From Silene noctiflora (taxonomy: Eukaryota; Streptophyta; Magnoliopsida; Caryophyllales; Caryophyllaceae): a DNA stretch of 55,130 nucleotides. Under the pieces are notes generated by a model, which was not told the DNA's origin, made no database searches, and saw only the letters and a list, made by a program, of their open reading frames with translations. The position numbers and the translations under genes were made by a program. Every line of letters begins with the position of its first letter. The first letter of the stretch is position 1. Location of the stretch: positions 36,749 to 91,878 of the forward strand of contig VHZZ01001694.1 in assembly GCA_009801015.1 (NCBI GenBank). The letters run 5' to 3'. Positions 24,935 through 39,695 of the stretch are shown one piece after another.

Positions 24935-25854
24935 NNNNNNNNNNNNNNNNNNNNNNNNNNNNNNNNNNNNNNNNNNNNNNNNNNNNNNNNNNNNNNNNNN
25001 NNNNNNNNNNNNNNNNNNNNNNNNNNNNNNNNNNNNNNNNNNNNNNNNNNNNNNNNNNNNNNNNNNNNNNNNNNNNNNNNNNNNNNNNNNNNNNNNNNNN
25101 NNNNNNNNNNNNNNNNNNNNNNNNNNNNNNNNNNNNNNNNNNNNNNNNNNNNNNNNNNNNNNNNNNNNNNNNNNNNNNNNNNNNNNNNNNNNNNNNNNNN
25201 NNNNNNNNNNNNNNNNNNNNNNNNNNNNNNNNNNNNNNNNNNNNNNNNNNNNNNNNNNNNNNNNNNNNNNNNNNNNNNNNNNNNNNNNNNNNNNNNNNNN
25301 NNNNNNNNNNNNNNNNNNNNNNNNNNNNNNNNNNNNNNNNNNNNNNNNNNNNNNNNNNNNNNNNNNNNNNNNNNNNNNNNNNNNNNNNNNNNNNNNNNNN
25401 NNNNNNNNNNNNNNNNNNNNNNNNNNNNNNNNNNNNNNNNNNNNNNNNNNNNNNNNNNNNNNNNNNNNNNNNNNNNNNNNNNNNNNNNNNNNNNNNNNNN
25501 NNNNNNNNNNNNNNNNNNNNNNNNNNNNNNNNNNNNNNNNNNNNNNNNNNNNNNNNNNNNNNNNNNNNNNNNNNNNNNNNNNNNNNNNNNNNNNNNNNNN
25601 NNNNNNNNNNNNNNNNNNNNNNNNNNNNNNNNNNNNNNNNNNNNNNNNNNNNNNNNNNNNNNNNNNNNNNNNNNNNNNNNNNNNNNNNNNNNNNNNNNNN
25701 NNNNNNNNNNNNNNNNNNNNNNNNNNNNNNNNNNNNNNNNNNNNNNNNNNNNNNNNNNNNNNNNNNNNNNNNNNNNNNNNNNNNNNNNNNNNNNNNNNNN
25801 NNNNNNNNNNNNNNNNNNNNNNNNNNNNNNNNNNNNNNNNNNNNNNNNNNNNNN
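24935..25854. other. Assembly gap (920 N)
   Basis: An unbroken run of N bases. Reading frames that cross it carry no information. Confidence 1.
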
Positions 25855-27376
25855 TTTTTGTGTTTGCAACTAATATTTTTTAAAATTTTGTTGTACTTAT
25901 AACTTATAAGCATGTCACACATGGTATTTGGAGATGATTTTTTAATGGTATGCTAGTTTTTGTACTCGTGAGAATCACGATATATTAATTGTGCCACGCT
26001 ACTAAAGTATTTGAAGACATTATACGGAAAAAAAGTACATTAAAAGACATTATTTTTTAAACTCTCTATAAGTAACCAACTCATTGAAATTGAGAAGTAT
26101 ATAACAAAAGAAGGGATAACATTTATAAATAACGTCAATATGAGAGTGATGTAACGTGTTTTTTATTTGTCTTATTACAATTTATTCTAACATAAACTCC
26201 ACAATTTAAAATTTAGTATTTGATTTGATAATTATTGTTTAGTTTACTTTAAATGGTTGAAATTTAATGTTTGTTGTATTCTAGTGTTTAATGCAATATA
26301 TTTATTTAACTTTTTCTTTTTTTTTTCTTTTTTAAAATATTAGATGATGATGTGGCTTGATAAAATGTTCTTGAATAAGGGAATGATGAAATGTGGTATT
26401 TTAGTTTGTCTTTTTATAATATTTATAGATAGATGTTTTGTTTGCAACAACAAACATTCTGATCGGGTTATATTAATTTGAGTCATGCTCGGGTTCTCAT
26501 TTAGACTTTTAGACAGACGGATTAGATTATTCGGTCAAACAGTTTTGTCAGGTATGGAAATAGCAAATACTTGATTTGACATTGAAACCGTAACAGTTTA
26601 AACTCAAGATTGACTCGAAAAAAAAAATTGAGTCCAACTCATGCTCCATTGAACGCGGATTCAATGTTTGTTCCCCTTTTCAAATCTCATTATAAATAAA
26701 TAAAGCCTAAATACTAAAACAACCTACTTAAATTATACATACAAAAGTAATAAAACAAGATCAAACGAGCGTCTGGTTGGAGGAGCTAGAGCTCAAGCTC
26801 GACTCGTCTTTTATTAGGTTTACTTGATGTTTGGTTTAGATTTAGTCAAGCTCAACTCAAAGTATATTCGAGATCAATCTGATCGTACTTGGTAGAAGTT
26901 TTGACCTAACTGATAGGTTTTCAGGAAAGGGAAAGGGAATTCCAATCCATGTTTCCTTTGTTGTTTTTTGTCATTTTACTCAAAGCAAGGGAGACAAAAG
27001 GGTTGATACCATTGTTAATTTGTTAGTGTTTGTTAAACCAAAAGAATGATTCAATAAGACAATATTAAACCAAAGCTTTAATGGTTCAATAAGACAATAT
27101 TAAACCAAAGCTTTAATGGAGCCGATTCTTTGAATTTGGATATCTATGTAATGCACCAGCCAAAAGATATGATACAGAAGATAGCAGCAAGCCACCAATT
27201 CTCAGACAAGCTAAAGGGTACAAAAATATGAGCACTCGTATGTCGACCAACCAAAGCGTTTGGTATACCTTATTACCTAGTCAGTAGTCTAAAGCTCGAC
27301 ATATATACAAGTAAAATCATAACAAATAAAGACTGATAACATTCTGCCAACAGTAAAAGCCGGGATGAAGGCGCTT
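25855..27376. other. AT-rich intergenic DNA right of the gap
   Basis: No exon is supported. Around 26440-26900 there are GAGCTC/CTCGAG-rich words like those of the element at 32299-32760, possibly an old relative. A 35-base unit is duplicated perfectly at 27050-27119. Confidence 0.5.
27050..27119. repeat. Perfect tandem duplication, 35 bp x 2
   Basis: Positions 27050-27084 and 27085-27119 are identical (TTCAATAAGACAATATTAAA...). It is a simple local duplication. Confidence 0.95.
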
Positions 27377-29568
27377 CTAACAAAGGCGCTTCAAAGTGAC
27401 TGTTACCAACTCAACGTCAGTAACATGTGGTGGAGAATTAATTGTCCTGTGACCTCTGTAAGGAGAACTCTCTATGCTCCTACTCCTCATCCACAGCTTG
27501 ATCATTTTACGAACTGTATTGCGTAATTCCTGACTTTTGCTGATTCCAGGGCCTGACCTTGACTTACTCATTAGTTTCAATAATCTCGGATCCTCCTCAA
27601 GACAGTTTTACTCCCAAGGCTTTTCTTAGCATCATCATAAATGGATGGGTATATCTTCAACGATATGTTCTTGGTGGGGGGAATGAAGTGGTAAAGGAGA
27701 GAGGCCGTGATTTCTTTGGTCTATGCGTTTAATCCCACTAATCAGCCTGAGTAACAGTGTTATGAGTGTGAGGATACAAGCGTCTGTCTTCTCCTTTTTC
27801 GCATGATACAGTGTGATGTGTCCACTTTCCCCTGTCTTTTTACTGAATTCAGTGCTGTCCAATCAAAATTGAGATTCATGAGCTTGTTATTTGGTGAAAG
27901 GTGTTGAAGGCTGAACTTTTAAGGATTTACTAACCTGGAGTTTGCCTACTCTCCTACCCAACCGAACCTTTGGTGTGCTCTGTTCCACCAAGAAAAAGAA
28001 AAGGTGAAAACTGAAAAGTGAGTATCGTGAAAAAGGATCTGCCAAGTTAGATTAAGTGTTCGCAGATCTGTAGGGTTCACAAAAAGGAAAAATTGTACGT
28101 AGTAGTAGTTGTTTTAGATCAAGAACTGATGCATAAAGTGCATTGATGCTCAATAAATTCTACACAATAAATGTAGCTGCCTTTTAATCTCAAATACGGT
28201 TAAACCTTGCATGCAAAACGATTATACTTGAATATCGGAGCCTAGCCACAACATCAAAAATGTAACATTGGGATATAAATAAAGTACCTCGTCTACTGAA
28301 TCAAGTTTCCGCAAATTACCGCCCAGAGCATCCTTAACACTTGCTGGTAAAGTGGTAATCCACGAAACAATGTGCCCCTAACATTAGGAGGAAGGGAAGT
28401 TGGACCAACTATCTTCAATAAATGCTTCACGTACACTGCAACTCTGAAGCTCGGTAAAGAATGTCCTAGCAATAGTCTTTGAAAGTTTGGCCTCGTCTTT
28501 TCCCTTTTGTAGTTCAGAACTCAAAGCTCGTACTTTTGCCGCACATTCTTTTTGCATTTCCAAGAACTCGAGTTCTATCATGCACAAGAGATACTTTCCA
28601 CGACAATTTTACCCATTTAATGAATCATTTGCAACTCAGACTACTTCCTTAAATTTTCCTTGTGGTAACAAGAGCCTTCCCCCCACCCCAACAATAGAAA
28701 CAAAAAGCTGAAAAAGTGCCATATAAAGTCAGCATGAGCATTTCAATCTCAAATCCCAAGGGATCCTGTATTCTTGTTTACCTAGACTAAACTAGTAATC
28801 ATTGCAAGTTCCAGAAATAATTCTTAGTAAACTATTAGAATGTCAGATACCATCCTAGCAAGTGTTAATTGCTTTGAAGCACTCCTTCGTACCTTTTACG
28901 ATATGTTTATATCTGGCAATTGCCAACTTCAAGGCACCCAGCTGTAAGTGCTAGCAGCGTTGCTTATGAGATATGAGCAATCAGCAGCTTTTTCAACTGG
29001 TGTATTTATTGTGCATATGCAAAGAACTTTTTTAATTGGTGTATATATTGTGCATATGCAAATATAACACATACCAACTCTATGCATAGACAAAAATTTC
29101 CCCACATAAAAGAAGGATGAATCAATAGGAAAACTAAACTGACCTGAATAATGTTCACTACACAATTAACTGAAATATACCAGATGCTCAGCCTATCAGT
29201 CAGAATATTTCTAGCCTTCTGTAATAAAATTCAGGCAGCATCAGTACAAGGCATATATATGCAAAATCACATCTTATACTAAGAAAACATCAAAGTGAAT
29301 TAGTGATAGGACCCTTTCTGGTCATGACACAAAACTTACAAAATGCAAACTAGAAATTAAGAAACAATTTAAGATCATCAAATGGAAGTTAAATCAGAAC
29401 AAGTCCTTAAAAATTTCCTTACCAGTAGTATGACCACTGGCATATAGGGAGAAAACAGTCTGGATGGCAACATACATAGCAGGGGCGTTGAAAGGAACTA
29501 ATCGTAGGCAAGCCACAAAACATAGTTCAGCAACCTCAGCCGTCAGCATCTCGCAAATCATACAAAAC
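27377..29568 (-). CDS. Unrecognised spliced gene, possibly decaying at its 3' end
   Basis: Five consecutive GT-AG exons join in one open frame on the minus strand: 29218-29144, 28941-28893, 28574-28435, 28377-28288 and 27979-27935 (399 bases, 133 codons). The middle is a charged helix ([40 protein letters not shown]), probably coiled coil; then [20 protein letters not shown] and a basic [12 protein letters not shown]. The 57-base intron between exons 3 and 4 is unusually short; without it the frame meets a TAA. A possible earlier exon (29568-29423) does not join the next exon in phase. Downstream, 27635-27870 and 27377-27600 ([20 protein letters not shown]) are open in conflicting frames, which suggests a missed exon structure or frameshift decay. 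I do not recognise the family. Neither N-terminus nor stop is settled. Confidence 0.4.
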
Positions 29569-29574
29569 CTGAAA

Positions 29575-30150
29575 TTTCAAATCTGATATCCTATGCTAGT
29601 AGGGAAACAAAAGGTCGGAGAAATTGGCATAATTTACACTAAGCCCTAGTACACCCAACAAAATCTGCTATATCCGCACATTCAAAAGGACACAATTCGA
29701 GTAGACAACCTCTGTTCATACAACAGTGAGAAAACCTTTGTCGATATATATAGATAAAACATTAGCTAGTAAACCCGACAAAGAAAACAAAATTGGAGAA
29801 GGCCAGAATAAGTTCTCTATATGGTTAACATTACCGTTTACCATGGCTTTTCCTATGAAACAACAAAACAAAAACAAATATTTCCCCAGATAAGTTCATC
29901 CTAGATTTGATCTATTGGGCCGAAATAGGCAAGATATGAACATGTTACATTACAATTTAGCATGGCTTCAACTTATACCAAAACAACATAACAATGACGA
30001 GGTTACCTAAGTGCCTCAATGACTCCATCCTATGATAGATGAGACTTATGTTAACACTTGTATCGTAATGTGATGGAAGACATGTCAATATTTGAATTCA
30101 CCAATTGCTATTTCATGATAAAAGAAGTGTACAAATGCTAACCAAGCAAA
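29575..30150. other. Spacer between the PPR gene and the unrecognised gene
   Basis: No exon is supported. It should hold the 3' end of the PPR transcript and perhaps the promoter of the next minus-strand gene; alternatively the two belong to one long transcript. Confidence 0.4.
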
Positions 30151-32046
30151 TCAGCGGAATAAGCTACTCCAACACTTGTCCAAAACTCCTAAAATCTTCT
30201 TGTGTTTAAAACAGTGTTGAAGAACGCTTTGCAGGGTAGCCACTCTTGGCGGCAAGGATTTCTGAAGCATGAAATGTAAGATCGCGGAAGCAGCTAACCA
30301 TCTCTCCCGCTTGCACAACTTTACAACAAGTTCATCCAGGAACTCATTCCCATCTTGAGGCGGGTCTAACTTTTCTCTTACAACCCTTAGAAATATGTCA
30401 CAAGTATACAAATCTGGGTCACACCCATGATCCAACATATCACCGAGAAGATCAATGGCACGTTTGACGTTATCATTATTGCATAAGTCATTGAAAAGAA
30501 TATTGTAAGTGACTACATCAGGTCGGCATTCCGGTCCTTGGAACAGCATGTCATTATATAATTTCAAGCCCTGCTCGACCAAGCCAACCTTACAGAAGCC
30601 ATGAATCAGTGAGCTATAAGAGATAGTGTCAAGTTTAATTCCTCTGGTCAACATATGCGTCCAAACTGCCATAGCCTCCGTGAGTTTACATTCGTCTGAC
30701 AAACCTTTTATAAGTACACTATAACAAACCACATTATCAATACAATTACCGCCTCCCATCTCCTTCCATATATGAAGGGCCTCATGGCTATTACCTATTT
30801 TAAAGTAACCCTTCATCAAAGAGCTATAAGTAAAAGCATTAGGAGTGATGCCCTCTTTTATCATTTTGGACAAAATGACTTTAGCATCATTGGGTTTTCC
30901 TGCCTTGCATAGACCATCAATATGAACGCTATAAAGGATCGTATTAGGCTTACATCCTTTTGAGATCATGTCCGTCCAAAGTGTTATTGCCTCATCCGTC
31001 TTTCCCTCCTTAAACAATCCACTAAGAAGAGAGGAATAAAGATATGCATTTCCGCGAAGACCCCTTTGTTCCATAAAATGCAAGAGACGGGTTCCATCAC
31101 AAGATCTACCTTTCTTAACAAGCCCATTAACAAGAGTTCCATAAGTGACTTCATTTGGCATGCACTTGTTTGACACCATGTCGTTCAATAGACTCACGGC
31201 CTTATCCAACTTCCCCACACTACACAACCCATGAATAAGTGTGTTATAAGTTACCTCATTCGGTACAGAACCTTTCAACACCATATTCTCCACAAGTTTA
31301 ACAGCTCGGCTTATATCACCCTTTTTGCAAAGTCCATTAATCAGCGCATTAAAAGTTGCTTGACTAGGACAACAGCCCTCCATTTGCATCTCATCTAACA
31401 ACGAGACCGCCTCATCTATCCTACCATCCCTGCACAACCCGTCCATCAAAGTGCTATAGGTAAAAACATCAGGAACACAATTTTGACTAGGTATTTCCCT
31501 AAGCAACTCGACCGCCTTATCAACCCGACCCAACCTACAAAAAACCTTAATAATCAAATTAAAACTCAACAAATTAGGCATTATGTTCTTCTTTCCAACA
31601 ACAACATTATCATGATAGAACTCCAAACCTAATTCCAACTTACCCGCTTGGATAACCACATTCAAAACCGAATTAAACGATTTCACAGTCGGTCGACACC
31701 CAAACTCATCCCACATTCTATCAAACAACTCAATGGCCTTTCCATACAATCCCACTTTTCCATAAGCCTTAAACACCACAATAAAATCTCTTTCCCTAAA
31801 TGTTCTATATTCCCTTTTCATTCTATCAAAAACCTTTTCAAGTGACATGAAATCACCTGAATTAGCACATTTCTCAATTAGGTTATAAAATGTTGAATCT
31901 CCCAATTTGAAATATCCCATTTCTGTGGGGAATTTATCAAATAATTCATCAATAACTGGAGATTCATCACTAACTTTAGTGCCTGTATAATTATCATTGT
32001 TGTCAACAGTAAATTTGGATACTTTACTGAATTTGGGGGTTTGCAT
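30151..32046 (-). CDS. EMB1025: P-class pentatricopeptide repeat protein, EMB1025 ortholog
   Basis: An intronless frame of 631 residues from the ATG at 32046. It is built almost wholly of 35-residue P-type PPR motifs, about 13-14 of them, with repeated signatures such as TYNTLIHGLCSVGKLDKAVS and TYGTLVNGLVKKGR. Outside the repeats it shares features with Arabidopsis EMB1025: the entry FKLGDSTFYNLIEKCANSGD and the end VLDKCW. PPR proteins bind organellar RNA one base per repeat and act in its stability, splicing or translation; EMB1025 loss is embryo-lethal. The frame extends 8 codons upstream of the ATG to an in-frame TAA, so no longer N-terminus is possible without another exon. The N-terminus MQTPKFSKVSKF is short for a transit peptide. 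The last motifs are degenerate. Confidence 0.93.
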   Translation of the reverse strand: MQTPKFSKVSKFTVDNNDNYTGTKVSDESPVIDELFDKFPTEMGYFKLGDSTFYNLIEKCANSGDFMSLEKVFDRMKREYRTFRERDFIVVFKAYGKVGLYGKAIELFDRMWDEFGCRPTVKSFNSVLNVVIQAGKLELGLEFYHDNVVVGKKNIMPNLLSFNLIIKVFCRLGRVDKAVELLREIPSQNCVPDVFTYSTLMDGLCRDGRIDEAVSLLDEMQMEGCCPSQATFNALINGLCKKGDISRAVKLVENMVLKGSVPNEVTYNTLIHGLCSVGKLDKAVSLLNDMVSNKCMPNEVTYGTLVNGLVKKGRSCDGTRLLHFMEQRGLRGNAYLYSSLLSGLFKEGKTDEAITLWTDMISKGCKPNTILYSVHIDGLCKAGKPNDAKVILSKMIKEGITPNAFTYSSLMKGYFKIGNSHEALHIWKEMGGGNCIDNVVCYSVLIKGLSDECKLTEAMAVWTHMLTRGIKLDTISYSSLIHGFCKVGLVEQGLKLYNDMLFQGPECRPDVVTYNILFNDLCNNDNVKRAIDLLGDMLDHGCDPDLYTCDIFLRVVREKLDPPQDGNEFLDELVVKLCKRERWLAASAILHFMLQKSLPPRVATLQSVLQHCFKHKKILGVLDKCWSSLFR

Positions 32047-32290
32047 TCTAAGTAGAACTGCGTCCCTCAAAAATTCAACTTAGATGAAACAAATAGAGGG
32101 AGAAATTAAGTAATAGAATTAAGGAAATACCCAATTATTGATAGAAAGCTTCTTCAAAAACTATTTTTGATTCTTTCTTCAATTTCTGTATTCAATTTTC
32201 TAGGGTTTTGTTGGAGTTCATCCTGCGATTTCTCACCAATTTTCACAGTGAGAGCGAAGAAGTAGTGAATGTCAAAATGGCGTCGTAAAA
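32047..32290 (-). promoter_or_regulatory. 5'UTR and start of promoter of the PPR gene
   Basis: The minus strand here has pyrimidine-rich leader-like sequence and an AAACCCTAGAAAA motif near 32205, common in promoters or leaders of plant housekeeping genes. The promoter is cut short by a transposon that starts at 32299. Confidence 0.45.
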
Positions 32291-32298
32291 GGCGTGAC

Positions 32299-32760
32299 TA
32301 CTGACTTGGGTGTAAGCATCGAGCTCAGATGGTTTGGAATCGGGTCGAAATTTTGAGCTCGAATTCAAAATTTGGTCGAAATTTTTAAGTTTAAAAAGTG
32401 AAGTTCAAAATTAGTCCGGATTAGATTTGAGCTTCAATAAATCTATTTTCTTCACTTTCTTTAACTTTTATATTAAATTAATAATAAATACTTATATTTT
32501 AAGAAAAATACGAATATAAAATACTTATTAGTTATAATAAAAATATAAAAATAAATGCTAAAATAACATTTTATTAAGAATAATAACAAACATAAATAAG
32601 CTTTCGATCCGAGCTCCACTAAGCTCATACTTAATCAACTGGGATTTGGTCTACTTCGCCTCGAAATCAGCTCGAAATCAATTTTGACCGTTCCGAGCCG
32701 AGCTTTAATTGAGCTGATTCTGAGAGCACTTGAGCTAGCTAAGAACATTTTATAGCCCTA
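32299..32760. mobile_element. hAT-like insertion flanked by 8-base direct repeats
   Basis: GGCGTGAC (32291-32298) and GGCGTGAG (32761-32768) flank 462 bases of coding-free DNA rich in GAGCTC words, an 8-base duplication with one mismatch. The right end (TAGGGCTAT when inverted) fits a hAT terminus; the left end (TACTGACTT) is only partly similar. Confidence 0.5.
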
Positions 32761-32768
32761 GGCGTGAG

Positions 32769-34200
32769 TATATGCAATTGAAATTTTGTTAATTGTCTAT
32801 GCTATTTTTTAATATTAACTCGTTATTTTAACGGGGAACACGTACGTATTTAATTACGAGATATTATAAAATGACGGAATTATAATTATTAATATGAATT
32901 TAAAATTAAATATTCAACTTTTCAAGTTAACGGGACATGATTTTATTTAAAAGACTATATTAAGCTCAAATAAATATTATGACTCATTTGTTTTGCATTT
33001 ATTAATTTATCACTAATGTAATTTATTGGTATTTTGAAGTTTTAGTTAATGTAATTTAGTTTTCATTTGTTGTATTATTTTGTATGTTTATTTATTGTCA
33101 TTTAGTTATCCGATATTATTTTCATCTTAATTTATGTCAAAAGTGCGTGTTTGAAAACAAATGATTAAAGATAAAGAAATGATATTTAAAACTATAAATA
33201 ATTTATATTCAAAAAAATTCGTAAAAACAAAAAATAGTAAAATTCAAATTTCCATTGATAATGGTAAAATTAATAAATTAAGTTAGAGACTATTGTTTGA
33301 GTGTAAAGCAAATGTATGATTTGTTTATTGGATACTTATTAATCAAAATAATGCTTTCTAAATATAAAAAAAGAAAAATTGTTTAATGTAGGGGAAGTTT
33401 TTGTTGAAGTGTTATTGTTATAGGAAGATTTGGTTGCTGATGGTCATTTATTGATGGGTTGAGCAGGCGACGACATGAGAAAGGCGATGATATTTACCCT
33501 TTTACTATCTTGTCCTTATCCACCATTTCTCTACCGCCTTCTCCTCCCCCGCCACCTCCCTCCTTCACTATCTAGGTAGCTTCAAAGTAAATTCATCTAC
33601 CACCAAACACGGTCTTACTTAAACATGGACATAATTGACCATTTTAACCCTTCCATTTCAATATTTATATTCTTCCATTTTCTTAACTCATCCTCTAGTT
33701 TATAATCACCACCTACCCCCCCAACATGATGCAACCCTCACCCATCGCCCTCTCCGTGTGACCGTCAGACCAACCCCTTCCCTTACGCGCCAGGCCCGCC
33801 AAGATCCGTTGCCCCTCCAACTTCCCCACCCTTTGCCACTTGCTCCTCCCCTCTCCTTAAACGCCGACCAAAACCTTAGACGACTCCATCGACCAGACGA
33901 CCTCCCACCCTGCGAACTATCAACACCCTCCCTATCAACCTTAATTTTCAAGACCATAAGGTCTATGTAACTTCATACAAAAAAGTTTATGAAAGAGTAT
34001 AATTTATATGTAAAAGAGTAAAAAAAATCTATAAAAAGAAGTTTATGAAGAGTATAATTTATTTGTGAAAGAGTAAAAAAATAAATTGTAAAGTGTATAC
34101 ATGAAAAACAAGTAAACAACTATGTAACCACCCGAAAACAACGAACACGATGAACCCAGCCTAGAACAAAACCTCCATAGGTGCACCTCCGTCACGCCTT
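32769..34200. other. AT-rich DNA and a low-complexity pyrimidine-rich block upstream of BiP
   Basis: No gene is supported. 33530-33960 is C-rich and purine-poor on the plus strand; the 111-residue frame there reads as Pro/Leu/His/Arg from composition alone. Confidence 0.5.
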
Positions 34201-34205
34201 ATCCT

Positions 34206-34222
34206 CATTGGTCCACGTCATT
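34206..34222 (+). promoter_or_regulatory. ERSE-II element, distal copy
   Basis: ATTGGTCCACG (34207-34217) matches the ERSE-II consensus ATTGGNCCACG exactly and runs into CCACGTCA, an ACGT-core bZIP site. It lies about 190 bases upstream of the TATA box of BiP. In plants, bZIP60 and bZIP28 with NF-Y bind such sites during ER stress. Confidence 0.85.
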
Positions 34223-34337
34223 TCATATGACACTTTCTATTTTCTTCACCACGTACTAAATCCTCCAAACAACACATCGACGCAAACACAAAATGTCTCG
34301 ATTCTGATTGGTTAATAACACCCTCCCTCACAATTCC

Positions 34338-34353
34338 ATTGGTCCACGTCATT
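34338..34353 (+). promoter_or_regulatory. ERSE-II element, proximal copy
   Basis: A second exact ATTGGTCCACG (34338-34348), embedded in the same 17-base string as the distal copy and about 60 bases upstream of the TATA box. A separate ATTGG (inverted CCAAT box) lies at 34307-34311. Confidence 0.85.
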
Positions 34354-34398
34354 AACGCTGCCACATCATCAGACATTCTCTCTCTTAAATCTAACTCC

Positions 34399-34406
34399 TA
34401 TATAAA
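34399..34406 (+). promoter_or_regulatory. TATA box of BiP
   Basis: TATATAAA lies about 140 bases before the ATG at 34547 and just below the ERSE-II pair. It implies transcription from about 34430 and a 5'UTR of roughly 115 bases. Confidence 0.75.
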
Positions 34407-34546
34407 CAGATTAAACACTTCTCTCTCCTTATTTCACATAAAATCGCATCGAAAAGCTTCGCAATATTAACAACACTCGAACAATCTAGAACAAACATCG
34501 ACAACATTAAAAGGAAGCAAACGAATTTGTGAAGTTGAAGGAGAAA

Positions 34547-38728
<4,182 letters not shown>

Positions 38729-39324
38729 ATGGTTACTTTAGCTAATGGTTTGCTAGGGTGTAGACTGTTAATTAAGAATTCTCTTGTGAGAGGTTTTTTG
38801 CCAAACAAGAAGATGCATTTAGAATTATGCCAGAACAAAAAAGAAAAAAACGGGGATGGGAGACCGAGATCAATCTGGTCTTCCCTTCCCTACAAGTTCA
38901 ATTTTTGAGAGACATTGTATAGGATTTATTTCAGTTGTTTGTCAGCTGAAAAACATGTAGTTTACATTTCATATCATTGCAGTTACTTTTTTTTCCCCTT
39001 CTATTTCTTTCCCCAAATTCGTCCTGATGAAATCGTTCCATTGTTGGTTGAAAAGCATAGATTTGCAGCGAGTAGTTCCCCTGTCCAATGGTCGAGTATC
39101 ATCAACATGCATTTTATATTATTTCGCAGAAAATGATAACAATGACATAATCTGTCAATATTTCTGCATTTGGGTTTTTAATATATGCCCTTATAGGGCA
39201 CACTGCCACTGCGCCACGTTAGAAAATCGAAAAAGACAAACATTAGGGACCAACAATAGTGTGTAGTACAAGCTTGGTTATCAGTGGACTTTTGGTGATT
39301 CAAATCATTATCAACAAGTCTTGT
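38729..39324 (+). other. 3'UTR of BiP and short spacer
   Basis: The stretch after the BiP stop is U-rich leader-free sequence with no exon. The transcript probably ends between 38950 and 39140. Confidence 0.5.
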
Positions 39325-39422
39325 TTGTGACGGTCACGAGTTATAACGTCTCACAATCCCCATTCCTTTCCAACATTGATTAAATCGATTGTGAGTGGGG
39401 TCATAACTTGTGACCGTCACAA
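39325..39422. mobile_element. 98-base foldback MITE (TTGTGACGGTCA family), copy 2
   Basis: It begins TTGTGACGGTCACGAGTTAT and its inverted right end is TTGTGACGGTCACAAGTTAT, 19 of 20 bases alike. It matches copy 1 at 6276-6372 in size and termini. Confidence 0.7.
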
Positions 39423-39695
39423 GTCAGAATTTGTAATCATTCAGTGCCCAAAGGACACCTTCCTCCTTTCAGCCGCCAGTGCGGCGATTGAAGCAGTGGC
39501 GGCATTGGCACTGAATGCCTCATCAAGCTATACCATCCTAATCCAGGTCCTGAATCGCCATCTCATTCGTGTAGTGCCACCTCCCTCCCTTTCTCCGGCA
39601 TCCATCATGGGGACCATCTAACTCCCTTGGAGTTCGCCATTACAATATCGGCCAAGACGATATTTGTCGTCGCGAGAACGCAGATATTTATCTTC

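Noticed and set aside
24819-25922. Long open frames on both strands
   Set aside because: They consist almost wholly of the run of N bases.
33635-33970. 111-codon frame upstream of BiP
   Set aside because: Low-complexity pyrimidine-rich DNA; no family resemblance and overlapping frames on the other strand.
39440-39620. Alanine-rich frames next to the GH17 stop, at first thought to be an AP2-type transcription factor end
   Set aside because: Stops interrupt the minus-strand frame and no AP2 core is present.
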